Shown: positions 17,387 through 24,769 of the stretch, piece after piece | How the letters are laid out: each line of letters begins with the position of its first letter | Numbering within the stretch: position 1 is the first letter of the stretch | Origin: CAYRVX01 sp964642165 | Lineage (GTDB): Bacteria; Planctomycetota; Phycisphaerae; SM23-33 | Length of the DNA: 26,130 nt | Reading direction: 5' to 3' | Assembly: GCA_964642165.1 (NCBI GenBank) | Contig: CAZXOC010000074.1 | Location: forward strand, 1 to 26,130 | Notes under the pieces: model-generated | Seen by the model: the letters and a program-made list of their open reading frames with translations, nothing else | Database searches by the model: none | What the model was told of the DNA's origin: nothing | Position numbers and translations under genes: made by a program

Positions 17387-17829
17387 TTCCGATGCCTGCC
17401 AATCCGCCGCCGGAGTTCTCTCAGGAAGTCGTCGAAGTCGTTGATGGAGATCGCCTTCTTGGACCGAATCATGTCTGGCACTACGTTCACACTCGCGTGA
17501 CACAGGACAACAGTGATCCGGTAGTTCTGCCTTCTGCCCCACGCCGCTCCGACCTCAAACAGCACCCAGGGACGAGTTGCGGAGTCGGGCGTCAGCAGAA
17601 CAACCATCTCGGCGGATCTGTTGATCTCCTTCCGGATCTCATCCGGGATGTCGTCGCCGCCGTCGATGTCCCGGTCATCCCGGAACGTCACCGCACCGGT
17701 CGTCTCGATCTTCTCACAAAGCGCCTTGGCGATCCACTTGTCTGCAGTCGCGTGTCTCACGAACACCTGGTAGGTGAGTTCGCCCGCGCCTGCTGATGGT
17801 CTCCTTCTTGTGCTTCTCTTCCTCTCCAT
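17383..17829 (-). CDS. Short TIR-domain protein (first gene of TIR pair)
   Basis: A 148-residue, single-domain TIR protein. After a basic start (MERKRSTRRRP) come YQVFVRHATADKWIAKAL (strand A and helix), TFRDDRDIDGGDDIPDEI (BB loop), SAEMVVLLTPDS, and RPWVLFEVGAAWG with Glu92 at the catalytic glutamate position (WVxxE type). The usual first motif SH is RH here. It ends RRRIGRHRK; the TGA overlaps the next ATG. No clear ribosome site precedes the ATG at 17829, so the start is less certain; the frame is open up to 17937. Sampled GC is lower than in neighbours (33 of 60 bases at 17401-17460 against 44 of 60 at 18001-18060), which fits acquired DNA. Likely product role: NAD+ cleavage or signal production together with its partner (inferred). 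Confidence 0.83.
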   Translation of the reverse strand: MERKRSTRRRPSAGAGELTYQVFVRHATADKWIAKALCEKIETTGAVTFRDDRDIDGGDDIPDEIRKEINRSAEMVVLLTPDSATRPWVLFEVGAAWGRRQNYRITVVLCHASVNVVPDMIRSKKAISINDFDDFLRELRRRIGRHRK

Positions 17830-17933
17830 TGTAGCCCAAACCCGCTGAATACGCGACCCCTTCACAGGCCACCCGAATCGCCGCCCAGCCCATGCCAGTC
17901 GGATCACCATCCTACCGGCGTCACCAAGCCATC

Positions 17934-17967
17934 GCAAGCCAAGAGCCGGCTCAGCCAGGTGGCTTGC
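17934..17967 (-). terminator. Inverted repeat directly after the purB stop
   Basis: GCAAGCCA (17934-17941) and TGGCTTGC (17960-17967) form a perfect 8-bp stem that touches the purB stop codon. The loop contains the self-complementary GAGCCGGCTC (17943-17952). There is no T-run, so it may be a weak terminator or transcript end that separates purB from the TIR operon. Confidence 0.5.
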
Positions 17968-19407
17968 CTACACCTTCAGCTTCGCCTCCTGGCCGAGCAG
18001 GTCGGCGTAGCGCGTGCGGACGGGCTCGACCTGGGCGGCGAGGAACTCGTCGACCTGCTCGGGCGCGCGGCCGATGAAGGCCTGCGGGTCGAGCAGGGCG
18101 TCGATGTCCACCGCGGCGAAGGCGTCGTCGGCCTTCAGGCGGGCGATGAGGTCGTTGGGCTTGCCGTGGAGCTTGACCTGCTCGGCGGCGGCGAGGCTGT
18201 GCTTGCGGATGCGCTCGTGGAGCTCCTGGCGGTCGCCGCCGGCCTGGACGGCCGCCATGAGCACGTTCTCCGTGGCCATGAAGGGCAGCTCGGCGCGGAC
18301 GGCGGCTTCGATGACCGCGGGGTAGACCACCAGCCCCCGCGCGACGTTCAGCGTGATCAGCAGGACGGCGTCGGCGGCCAGGAAGGCCTCGCTCATGGCG
18401 ATGCGCTTGTTGGCGGAGTCGTCCAGCGTCCGTTCGAACCACTGCTCGGCGGCGGTGTGCAGCGGGCTGACCGAGATGTCCATCAGGAAGCGGGCCAGCC
18501 CCGTCGCCCGCTCGCAGCGCATGGGGTTGCGCTTGTACGCCATCGCGCTGGAGCCGACCTGGCCCGAGGCGAAGGGCTCCTCCATCTCCTTGCGGTGGGC
18601 CAGCAGGCGGACGTCGTTGCAGAACTTGTGGACGCTGGCGCCGATGCCGGCGAGGGTCTGGGCGATCTCGGCGTCGACCTTGCGGCTGTAGGTCTGCCCG
18701 GTGATGCAGGCGACCTTCTCGAAGCCCATCTTCTTCGCGACGAGGCGGTCGAGGGCCTGGACCTTCTCGTGGTCGCCGTCGAACAGGGCCAGGAAGCTCG
18801 CCTGCGTGCCGGTGGTGCCCTTCACGCCGCGGAACGAAAGGCCCTCCAGGCGGTGCTCGACCTCCCGCAGGTCGCGGAGGAACTCCGCGCACCACAGCGC
18901 CGCGCGCTTGCCGACGGTCGTCAACTGCGCCGGCTGGAAGTGGGTGAACGCCAGGCACGGCAGGAGCCGCCGCTCGGCGGCGAACGACGCGAGGGTGTCG
19001 ACGACGTTCACCAGCCGCCCCAGCAGGAGGCGCAGGCCTTCGCGCATCACTATCAGGTCGGTGTTGCAGCCGACGAACTGGCTGGTGGCGCCGAGGTGGA
19101 TGATCGGCCGGGCCTCGGGGGCCGCGTCGCCGAACGTGTGGATGTGCGCCATCACGTCGTGGCGGAAGCGGGCCTCGTACTCCGCGGCGCGGGCGAAGTC
19201 GATGTCGTCGAGGTGCTCGCGCATCTGCGCGAGCTGCGTCTCGGTGACGTTGGCGAGCCCCAGCTCGTGCTGGGCCTCGGCCAGCGCCAGCCAGAGCCGC
19301 CGCCAGGTGGCGTGCTTCGTCTGGGCGCTGAAGAGCTCGCGCATCTCGCGGCCGGCGTAGCGCGTCTCGAGGGGCGTCGTGTAGGTGCGCGTGTTGTCGT
19401 CCGCCAT
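17968..19407 (-). CDS. purB: Adenylosuccinate lyase
   Basis: PurB cleaves fumarate from SAICAR and from adenylosuccinate in purine and AMP synthesis, in the cytoplasm as a homotetramer. The 479-residue frame has TRYAGREMRELFS near the start, HDVMAHIHTFG, HLGATSQFVGCNTD (catalytic His region), LAFTHFQPAQLTT, GVKGTTGTQASF and the family signature GSSAMAYKRNPMR, followed by a helical C-terminal domain. The ATG at 19407 is preceded by GGAGGT (19414-19419) with a 6-base spacer, which is better than the in-frame ATG at 19425. The length and the GTTGTQ sequence fit the eukaryote-like/PVC type of PurB. It stands alone among genes of other function. Confidence 0.95.
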   Translation of the reverse strand: MADDNTRTYTTPLETRYAGREMRELFSAQTKHATWRRLWLALAEAQHELGLANVTETQLAQMREHLDDIDFARAAEYEARFRHDVMAHIHTFGDAAPEARPIIHLGATSQFVGCNTDLIVMREGLRLLLGRLVNVVDTLASFAAERRLLPCLAFTHFQPAQLTTVGKRAALWCAEFLRDLREVEHRLEGLSFRGVKGTTGTQASFLALFDGDHEKVQALDRLVAKKMGFEKVACITGQTYSRKVDAEIAQTLAGIGASVHKFCNDVRLLAHRKEMEEPFASGQVGSSAMAYKRNPMRCERATGLARFLMDISVSPLHTAAEQWFERTLDDSANKRIAMSEAFLAADAVLLITLNVARGLVVYPAVIEAAVRAELPFMATENVLMAAVQAGGDRQELHERIRKHSLAAAEQVKLHGKPNDLIARLKADDAFAAVDIDALLDPQAFIGRAPEQVDEFLAAQVEPVRTRYADLLGQEAKLKV

Positions 19408-19449
19408 GAGAGTACCTCCCCGCACCCGGGGGACCGAAGGCCGGGAGGT

Positions 19450-19476
19450 CCGGCCGGGGCCGTCCTGCCCCGCCGG
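19450..19476 (-). terminator. GC-rich hairpin between the DUF4870 gene and purB
   Basis: CCGG (19450-19453) and CGGGGC (19455-19460) pair with GCCCCG (19467-19472) and CCGG (19473-19476), a 10-bp stem with one bulged C and a 6-base loop. It lies downstream of the DUF4870 stop and upstream of purB, both read leftward. There is no T-run, so function as a terminator or a purB leader structure is uncertain. Confidence 0.35.
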
Positions 19477-19529
19477 GCCCCCACCGCTTGCTGTGGGCGC
19501 GGCGCCTGCGGCCGCCGCGGGCCGAGCCG

Positions 19530-20003
19530 CTACTTGATGAACCGGATGCAGACGGGGTAGCGGTACGGGTTGCCCTTGTTGACCTCGATCGTCGCGAGGA
19601 TGCCGAAGACGATGTTGCAGACCTGAGCGGCGATGATGACGAAGAAGCCGATCACGATGCAGCTCGTGGCGATGCCCACCACGAAGGCGATCAGGAGCGT
19701 CAGCTCGAAGTTGAGGACCTCCTTGCCCTGCTGATCGACGAAGCGGCTCTCGTCCTTCTTGATCAGCCAGATGATCAGCGGGACGATGAACCCGGTGAAG
19801 ATCGCCAGCAGGTGGCAGAGCATGGCCATCGTCTTGGCGTCGCTGGTCTCGGGCCCGACGAGCTGGGGCTCGCCGGGGGCGGGCGCGGCGGGCGCCGGGG
19901 CCTCTTCGCCCGGCGGGGGCGTCGGGGCGGCATCGGGCGGCGGGGGCAGAGGTGCCTCCTCGCCGGGGGACGGCCCGGCGTTGGGCTCTGGGGTGTCGCT
20001 CAT
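19530..20003 (-). CDS. DUF4870 family membrane protein with proline-rich N-terminus
   Basis: A 157-residue protein. Residues about 5-47 are Pro/Ala/Glu-rich and probably disordered in the cytoplasm. The rest fits DUF4870 (Tic20-like fold): MAMLCHLLAIFTGFIVPLII (first membrane segment), the conserved loop WLIKKDESRFVDQQGKEVLN with F following, then two more membrane segments (about 101-120 and 121-138). The molecular role of the family is not established. The start at 20003 is preceded by a GGAAG-type ribosome site. It follows the TPR lipoprotein gene by 13 bases on the same strand, so the two likely share a transcript. Confidence 0.85.
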   Translation of the reverse strand: MSDTPEPNAGPSPGEEAPLPPPPDAAPTPPPGEEAPAPAAPAPGEPQLVGPETSDAKTMAMLCHLLAIFTGFIVPLIIWLIKKDESRFVDQQGKEVLNFELTLLIAFVVGIATSCIVIGFFVIIAAQVCNIVFGILATIEVNKGNPYRYPVCIRFIK

Positions 20004-20016
20004 GGTGCTTCCTTTC

Positions 20017-20448
20017 CTACCGTGGCACTGTCCGGTCCGGCTCCGGTCCCCGCGCGTGGGCGCCGGAGGCGGCGCGGCTGCGGCGCGGGGGCCAGTCCGG
20101 GATGAAACGCAACTTCGGGCCGACCATGCCGGCGGATTCCTCGGCCAGCGCGAGGTAGGTCCTGGCGTTCCGGTAGCTGGGGTCGGCGTCGAGGCAGCAC
20201 TGGAGGTAGTAGATGGCGTCCTCCCACTCCTTCTCCGCGCAGGCGATCCGCCCCATGTAGTAGAGGGCGAACGGGTCGGAGGGGTTGCGCCCGAGGGCCT
20301 GGTCGAACTGCTCCCGGGCCTCGGCCATGTGCCCGACCTGGAACGCCGCGACGGCGTTGGTTCGGTACTCGGGATCCACGTACGCCCCGGGCCCGCAGCC
20401 GCTCAGCCACAGGATCCCAGCCAGCCCTGGCAAGACGCATCGCTTCAT
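20017..20448 (-). CDS. Small TPR-containing lipoprotein
   Basis: A 143-residue protein that starts MKRCVLPGLAGILWLSGC; the lipobox LSGC puts the lipidated Cys at 18, so it should be membrane-anchored outside the cytoplasm. At least two tetratricopeptide units follow (VAAFQVGHMAEAREQFDQAL with NPSDPFALYYMGRIA, and EWEDAIYYLQCCLDADPSY with RNARTYLALA). The C-terminal ~30 residues are Pro/Arg-rich. TPR proteins usually serve as protein-binding scaffolds; the partner is unknown. The start at 20448 has GGGAG upstream and is preferred to 20514, which would bury the lipoprotein signal. It is the first gene of a two-gene operon with the DUF4870 gene. Confidence 0.8.
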   Translation of the reverse strand: MKRCVLPGLAGILWLSGCGPGAYVDPEYRTNAVAAFQVGHMAEAREQFDQALGRNPSDPFALYYMGRIACAEKEWEDAIYYLQCCLDADPSYRNARTYLALAEESAGMVGPKLRFIPDWPPRRSRAASGAHARGPEPDRTVPR

Positions 20449-20499
20449 GATGCCGCTCCCATGGCGGCGCCGCGGGTCCAACTCCCGAGCGCCGGCCGA

Positions 20500-20527
20500 T
20501 TGCTTCCCTGCCATCTGCCGCTACTAT
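20500..20527 (+). promoter_or_regulatory. Candidate promoter of the LigD-PE-like gene (near-leaderless)
   Basis: TTGCTT (20500-20505), a 16-base spacer and TACTAT (20522-20527). Transcription would begin at about 20534-20535, exactly at the ATG (20535), so the mRNA may be leaderless; no ribosome site is seen. Confidence 0.45.
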
Positions 20528-20554
20528 CGTACCCATGCCCCGTGCGTTTGTCAT
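20526..20554 (-). promoter_or_regulatory. Candidate promoter of the TPR lipoprotein-DUF4870 operon
   Basis: On the - strand: ATGACA (20549-20554), a 17-base spacer and TACGAT (20526-20531). It overlaps the -10 box of the divergent gene, and its -35 lies inside that gene, so the two promoters would compete. Confidence 0.4.
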
Positions 20555-20930
20555 CCATCTGCACACGGGCCACGGCCCGCCGCACTACGATCTCATGTTT
20601 CAGTTCGGCGAGGCGCTCGCCACCTGGCGCGTCGCCACAAGCCCCGGCGACCTCGAGCCGGGGGAGTCGGTCCCGGCCACGCAACTGCCGGATCACCGGC
20701 TCGCCTATCTCACCTACGAAGGTCCCGTCAGCCGCGGACGCGGGCAGGTCCGCCGCATCGACACGGGCACGTTCGAGCCGATTCGCACGGGCCCGTCGCC
20801 GCCGCCCGACCCGGCCGGCGTGCTGCTGGAGCTTCGCCTCGCCGGCGAGGCGGTCCGCGGCCGCTTCCGGCTCGCCCGCGACGACCCGCAGGCCGAGCAG
20901 TGGACGCTCACCCGCACGACGACGGGATGA
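20535..20930 (+). CDS. Stand-alone LigD-type 3'-phosphoesterase (DNA polymerase ligase-like) domain protein
   Basis: A 131-residue protein matching the 3'-phosphoesterase (PE, LigD_N-like) domain that in LigD trims 3' ribonucleotides and phosphates during non-homologous end joining. Active-site residues are conserved by motif: His10 (IHLHTG), His17 and Asp19 (PHYDLMF), and His54 and Tyr58 (DHRLAYLTYEGPVS), equivalent to the DHPLDY motif of Pseudomonas LigD. GRGQVRRIDTGTFE follows as in short stand-alone homologues. No ligase or polymerase domain and no ku gene are in the window, so it may work alone in 3'-end cleaning (inferred). Its last 23 bases overlap the convergent gene that ends at 20908. 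Confidence 0.82.
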   Translation: MPRAFVIHLHTGHGPPHYDLMFQFGEALATWRVATSPGDLEPGESVPATQLPDHRLAYLTYEGPVSRGRGQVRRIDTGTFEPIRTGPSPPPDPAGVLLELRLAGEAVRGRFRLARDDPQAEQWTLTRTTTG

Positions 20931-21729
20931 GCGCCGGCTCCGTCTCCGGCGGGCCGGGCGGCTCGACCTCGGGTCGCCCGACGGGCACGACGTAGAGCGT
21001 CAGCTTGCCGTCGTCGATCTCCACGCGCTCGACGCGAACGCGTTTTCTCGTCGTCTTCTTCCACGACAGCTCCGTGTCGATGGGCTCGCCGTCGATGGCC
21101 GCGATGACCTGCCCCAGCATCCGCCCGACGGCGAGGGACGACACGCCGCCGACCTGCTCGGGCTCGGGGTCGGGATCCGCCCGAAGCCTTCGCGTCACCG
21201 TTCGCCCCAACTGCTCGATCTTCCCCCGGACCAGCGCCGCCGGCACGGGGACCCGCCCCACCCGCACGCCGGCCACGCGCACCCGGAGCTTCTTCCCGGG
21301 CGTGGAGTCGAACCGCAGGAGCACCGACACGATCTTCTCATGCCTCGTCGAGCGGACCATGAGCTTCATCACGCCGTCGTCGAGCGCGATGGCCGGGTCT
21401 CGAAGTCCCAGGCGCGACGCGACACGGTGGATCACCCCCGCCTGGCCGCCCCCGCGGACGGCGATCTCGTCGGCGGCGTCCAGGTACTCGTTGAGCGATC
21501 TCTCGTCCACCGACCACGCGTAGGGCACGTTCTTCTCGCCCTCGTTGGTGAAGCCCATCACCTCGTGGAAGAAGCCGCGCATGGCCGCGTCCCGCTGGGC
21601 TCGCCCCTGGCGACGGGGACGGTAGTCGTCCGGGACGCGGGACGCGAGCAGGTAGACCACCAGCGCTGCGGCAAGCAGCAGCGCCACGGCGACCAGCGAC
21701 GTCCTGCGTACGGTCCGACCGATCGGCAT
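20908..21729 (-). CDS. Membrane-anchored protein of unknown function
   Basis: A 273-residue protein with one N-terminal membrane segment (SLVAVALLLAAALVVYLLAS, residues about 11-30) and the remainder outside the cytoplasm. The outer part has WSVDERSLNEYLDAADEIAV, MKLMVRSTRHEKIVSVLLRF and VGRVPVPAALV patterns, a beta-rich layout that recalls lipid- or partner-binding exported domains (DUF2140/LmeA-like), but the resemblance is weak and I do not assign a family. The end is proline- and glutamate-rich. No clear ribosome site precedes 21729; a TATACA box (21741-21746, - strand) a few bases upstream may be a -10 with a very short leader. It overlaps the convergent PE-domain gene by 23 bases. Confidence 0.7.
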   Translation of the reverse strand: MPIGRTVRRTSLVAVALLLAAALVVYLLASRVPDDYRPRRQGRAQRDAAMRGFFHEVMGFTNEGEKNVPYAWSVDERSLNEYLDAADEIAVRGGGQAGVIHRVASRLGLRDPAIALDDGVMKLMVRSTRHEKIVSVLLRFDSTPGKKLRVRVAGVRVGRVPVPAALVRGKIEQLGRTVTRRLRADPDPEPEQVGGVSSLAVGRMLGQVIAAIDGEPIDTELSWKKTTRKRVRVERVEIDDGKLTLYVVPVGRPEVEPPGPPETEPALIPSSCG

Positions 21730-21867
21730 CAGGTACTCACTGTATAGGGGAATCGGCTCGATTCGCGCCGGCAGTTTGGCCGATTTGCCCCCCCCGCCGC
21801 AAGCCGCCGCGAGAAAGCGCGGACCGAGTGGGACTTCGCGCCCGCCTGCCAGGGCGACGGGCGCGGG

Positions 21868-23163
21868 CTACTCGACCTCGAAGAACCGCCGGACCAGGCG
21901 GCGGTACTCGGCGGGCACGCGCCCGCGGGCGAGGGCGCGGGCGGCGCGCTGGCGGGCCTCGCTCCAGGCGTCGCGGCGCGGCACGAAGCCCCCGCCGTTG
22001 CCCGAGGGGCGACTCGCCGGCAGGCCGTTGGCGTCGCGAACGCTGCCATAGGTGGGGTGATAGACGTAGGCCCGCGCCAGCAGGGACTTGCTCCCGTCCG
22101 GGCCGCGGAAGGTGTTGGGGTCCGGCGGCGCCTCGCCGATCGGGTCGCTGCCGGCGGCGCCGGGGGCGTTGGCGTCGCCGCCGCTCGGCCCGCCCTCGCC
22201 GTCGCCGGCTCCAATGGCCCGGAGGATCTCGCGGGCGATCCGCGCGGCCTCGGCGGCGTCCGCCCCGGCGACGACGGCCTCCAGCTCCTGGAGCTTCTCG
22301 GGCAGCTCATCCGCCTTCGCCGCCGCGGCCGCCCGCAGGGCCTCGCGCAGCTTCGCGTTCTGCCGCACCTCCTCCGCCAGCCGGCGCAGCACCTTGGCCA
22401 GGTTTCGCCGGCCCGGCTCCGTCAGGTTGGCCGCACGGGACCGGATCCGCTCGAAGCTCCGCGGCACGTCCGTCGCGCCCGGGCTCGGCAGGAACGCCAG
22501 GGCGGCGCAGAGCGCCACCGACAGCCCCACCGCCCCGCCGGTGGCGCGGGTCCGCCGCCAGACGGGCTGGCGTTCCGGCCGGCTCGCGCGGGCCGCGGCC
22601 AGGGCGTCCGCGTACACGCACCGCGAGAACGGCTCGTCGGCGGCGTCGGATGCGGCCAGCTCGACCGCCGTGCTCAGCCGCTCCGCCAGGCCCAGGCGAA
22701 CGTCATGGTAGAGCGCCGTCTCGGGCAGGGCGATGTTCGACCCCGCCGCGAAGATCAGCCCGGCGACGGCCCCACCGGGCATCAGCAGCAGCGGCAAGAG
22801 GAGCACCGGCACGGTGGCGTACCACCCCGTCGCCACGCAGGCCAGGGCGCCCACGCCGCAGACCGCACAGATCCCCCCCACCAGGCGCGAGGCGCGTGGG
22901 TCGAGCGACAGGATTCGCCGCAGCCCCGGCCGGGCGGTCACCAGCGCGGCGAACGCCACGCACGCAACGCAGACCGCCCCCGCGACCACGGCGCTCGCGC
23001 CGGCGAGCGTCCAGGCCACCTCCGCCACGGCGGCGCAGAGTCCGCCGGCGACGGCCCCGACGGCCGCCGCCTCGATCGCGCGGGCCGCACGCAGCTTCCG
23101 CGACGCGGCTCGCATCACCGCGAAGATGTCGTCTCGCACGTCCATGGGCACGACCCGCTCCAA
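21868..23163 (-). CDS. DUF4175-like multi-pass membrane protein
   Basis: A 431-residue protein with about four N-terminal hydrophobic segments (residues about 31-53, 57-77, 94-112 and 116-139), the motif YHDVRLGLAERLSTAVELA (about 152-170), then another membrane segment (about 209-225). A long charged helical part follows (PEKLQELEAVVAGADAAEAA), then a Gly/Pro-rich linker, and the ending VPAEYRRLVRRFFEV. The LGLxERLSTAxEL block and the PxEYRxLVRRFF end are familiar from membrane proteins in planctomycete moxR/BatA-type clusters, where the role is unknown. No moxR or bat gene is in the window. The start is ambiguous: 23163, or 23145 (MDVRDDIF), which has GGAG 11 bases upstream. Confidence 0.75.
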   Translation of the reverse strand: MERVVPMDVRDDIFAVMRAASRKLRAARAIEAAAVGAVAGGLCAAVAEVAWTLAGASAVVAGAVCVACVAFAALVTARPGLRRILSLDPRASRLVGGICAVCGVGALACVATGWYATVPVLLLPLLLMPGGAVAGLIFAAGSNIALPETALYHDVRLGLAERLSTAVELAASDAADEPFSRCVYADALAAARASRPERQPVWRRTRATGGAVGLSVALCAALAFLPSPGATDVPRSFERIRSRAANLTEPGRRNLAKVLRRLAEEVRQNAKLREALRAAAAAKADELPEKLQELEAVVAGADAAEAARIAREILRAIGAGDGEGGPSGGDANAPGAAGSDPIGEAPPDPNTFRGPDGSKSLLARAYVYHPTYGSVRDANGLPASRPSGNGGGFVPRRDAWSEARQRAARALARGRVPAEYRRLVRRFFEVE

Positions 23164-23217
23164 TGGTTCAACGCGCCCGCGGCCCTATGGGATTCGACGC
23201 TCACCGCCGTCGAGGGT

Positions 23218-23246
23218 TTCCCCCTCCTCGGCGTCGGCCGTATAAT
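23218..23246 (+). promoter_or_regulatory. Promoter candidate with perfect TATAAT for the 89-residue ORF
   Basis: A consensus -10 TATAAT (23241-23246) stands in otherwise GC-rich DNA, with a poor -35 (TTTCCC, 23218-23223) at 17 bases. Transcription would start near 23253, about 22 bases before the ATG. The same A/T box read on the - strand gives TATTAT and could also serve the divergent membrane protein. Confidence 0.5.
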
Positions 23247-23274
23247 AAGGGCGGCGGAGCTGGGGACAGCAGCG

Positions 23275-23544
23275 ATGGACCTGGCCAAGCAACTCGGTGA
23301 CGTGGCGGGGCTGGCCCGGGAAGCCGGGGAGTCCGACCTGGCCCGCGCGTTGGAGGAACTTGCCACCGAGGCCGCCGACATCCAACGCGTTGCCGCCCAG
23401 AAAGATCGCGAGATCGCCGAGCTACAGATGGCCCTGCGGATCGACCGGGACATCGCGCCGCGAGTGTCGCGGAGCGTTCTGGCCCGGCGGTGTCCGCAGT
23501 GGCAGGGGCTGCTGCGCCGCATTGCCTGGTTGACCTCGAGGTAG
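23275..23544 (+). CDS. Small helical (coiled-coil-like) protein, unknown function
   Basis: An 89-residue protein. Residues about 1-55 are almost all helix-forming with heptad-like spacing (LAREAGESDLARALEELATE, AADIQRVAAQKDREIAELQ), and the last 30 residues are basic with aromatic positions (CPQWQGLLRRIAWLTSR). There is no signal peptide or membrane segment. A GGAG lies 15 bases before the ATG, which is far; the perfect -10 box upstream is the main support for real expression. I recognise no family. It could be a small regulator or a phage-derived protein, but nothing in the context decides. Confidence 0.55.
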   Translation: MDLAKQLGDVAGLAREAGESDLARALEELATEAADIQRVAAQKDREIAELQMALRIDRDIAPRVSRSVLARRCPQWQGLLRRIAWLTSR

Positions 23545-23563
23545 CGTGAAGGCGTCGGGCGTG

Positions 23564-24769
23564 TCAGATGGCCGCTTGGAGGACGGCCGCCAGCGTCTCC
23601 TCGGGCAGGGCAACGGGGTTGTATCTCATGCTGCTGGACTTGCGGGCCAGGGCGACGAGGTCGGGGACCTGCTCGGCGGTCAGGCCGAACTCGCCCAGCC
23701 GCGGGATCGCCAGCTCGCACGCCAGGTCGGCGACGAAGCGGATGCCCGCGTCGACGGCGTCGGCATCGGGCAGGTCGCCCTGACCGGCGAGCATTCGCCC
23801 GACCGCGGCGTATCGCGCCAGGTGCGGGTGGTCGGACGACTCGGCCCGGAGGGCCCGGACGTTGGCCGCCATCACGTGCGCCAGCAGGGCGGCACAGACG
23901 GTCCCGTGCGGGACGGGCAGGTTCGCCCCCAGCGGCGCCGCGAAGCCGTGCACCGCGCCCAGCCCCGCGTTGGTCAGCGCGATCCCGCTGAGCAGCGCGG
24001 CCAGGGCCATGTCCTCCCGCGCGGCCAGGTCGCCCCCGTCGCGGTACGCCCGAAGCAGGCTCCGCCCCGCGCGCTCGATCCCCGTCCGCGCGAGCGCGTC
24101 GGTGACGGGCTGGGCCTTCGCCGACGTGTAGGACTCCACGAGCTGGCAGAGGGCGTCCATGCCGGCGCGAGCGGTGATCTCCGGCCGGACGGCGACGCCC
24201 AGTTCCGGGTCGACCACGGCCGCCCGCGCGAGGAGCTGCTCGCCGCGGATGCTGGCCTTGAAGCGTCTCTCGGGACAGGAGACGACGGCGTTGCGGGTGA
24301 CCTCCGCGCCCGTGCCGGCGGTGGTGGGCACGGCGATCCAGGGCGCGGCCTGGCGGGTGATCTTCCGCCCCTCGCCGATGACCTCCATGTAGTCGAGGGC
24401 CGACCCGCCGTTGGTGAGCAGGCCGGCGACGGCCTTGGCCGCGTCGATGGCGCTGCCGCCGCCGAGGCCGATGACCACGTCGCAGCCGCCGGAGCGGGCC
24501 GCGGCGAGGGCGGCGTCGATCTGCGTGACGGTCGGCTCGCCGCGCTGGCGGACGAACGCCGCCTCCACGCCGCCCGCGGCGAGCAGCTCGGCGAGGCGGT
24601 CGGTCGCGCCGCCGTCCCCGCGGTCGCCCGCGTTGCCGACGACCAGCGCCGCCTTGCCCAGCCCGGCGGCCAGCTCCGCGGCGCGGACCGCCGTGCCGCG
24701 CCCGAAGACCACCCGCGTGACGCTGAGCAGCTCGAAGCCCCCCGCGCCCGTGCCGCTCGCCCCGGCCAT
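23564..24769 (-). CDS. Iron-type (Fe-ADH family) alcohol dehydrogenase
   Basis: A 401-residue NAD(P)-dependent dehydrogenase of the PF00465 family. Visible parts: N-terminal VVFGRGTA, nucleotide-binding GLGGGSAIDAAKA (101-113), PTTAGTGAEVTRNAV, and metal-ligand positions Asp205 (GMDALCQLVESYTS), Gln209 where the first His usually stands, His274 (GAVHGFAAPLG) and His288 (VPHG). The Asp/Gln/His/His set is seen in some subgroups, so it may still bind metal. The ATG shares one base with the TGA of the upstream monooxygenase gene (TGATG), so the two are translationally coupled. The substrate is unknown; the pairing suggests oxidation or reduction of a small alcohol, aldehyde or keto compound linked to the ABM product (inferred). 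Confidence 0.92.
   Translation of the reverse strand: MAGASGTGAGGFELLSVTRVVFGRGTAVRAAELAAGLGKAALVVGNAGDRGDGGATDRLAELLAAGGVEAAFVRQRGEPTVTQIDAALAAARSGGCDVVIGLGGGSAIDAAKAVAGLLTNGGSALDYMEVIGEGRKITRQAAPWIAVPTTAGTGAEVTRNAVVSCPERRFKASIRGEQLLARAAVVDPELGVAVRPEITARAGMDALCQLVESYTSAKAQPVTDALARTGIERAGRSLLRAYRDGGDLAAREDMALAALLSGIALTNAGLGAVHGFAAPLGANLPVPHGTVCAALLAHVMAANVRALRAESSDHPHLARYAAVGRMLAGQGDLPDADAVDAGIRFVADLACELAIPRLGEFGLTAEQVPDLVALARKSSSMRYNPVALPEETLAAVLQAAI

Noticed and set aside
17827..17833. TACAAT box as promoter of the TIR operon
   Set aside because: It overlaps the ATG at 17829, so transcription from it would start after the start codon. It cannot serve this gene model.
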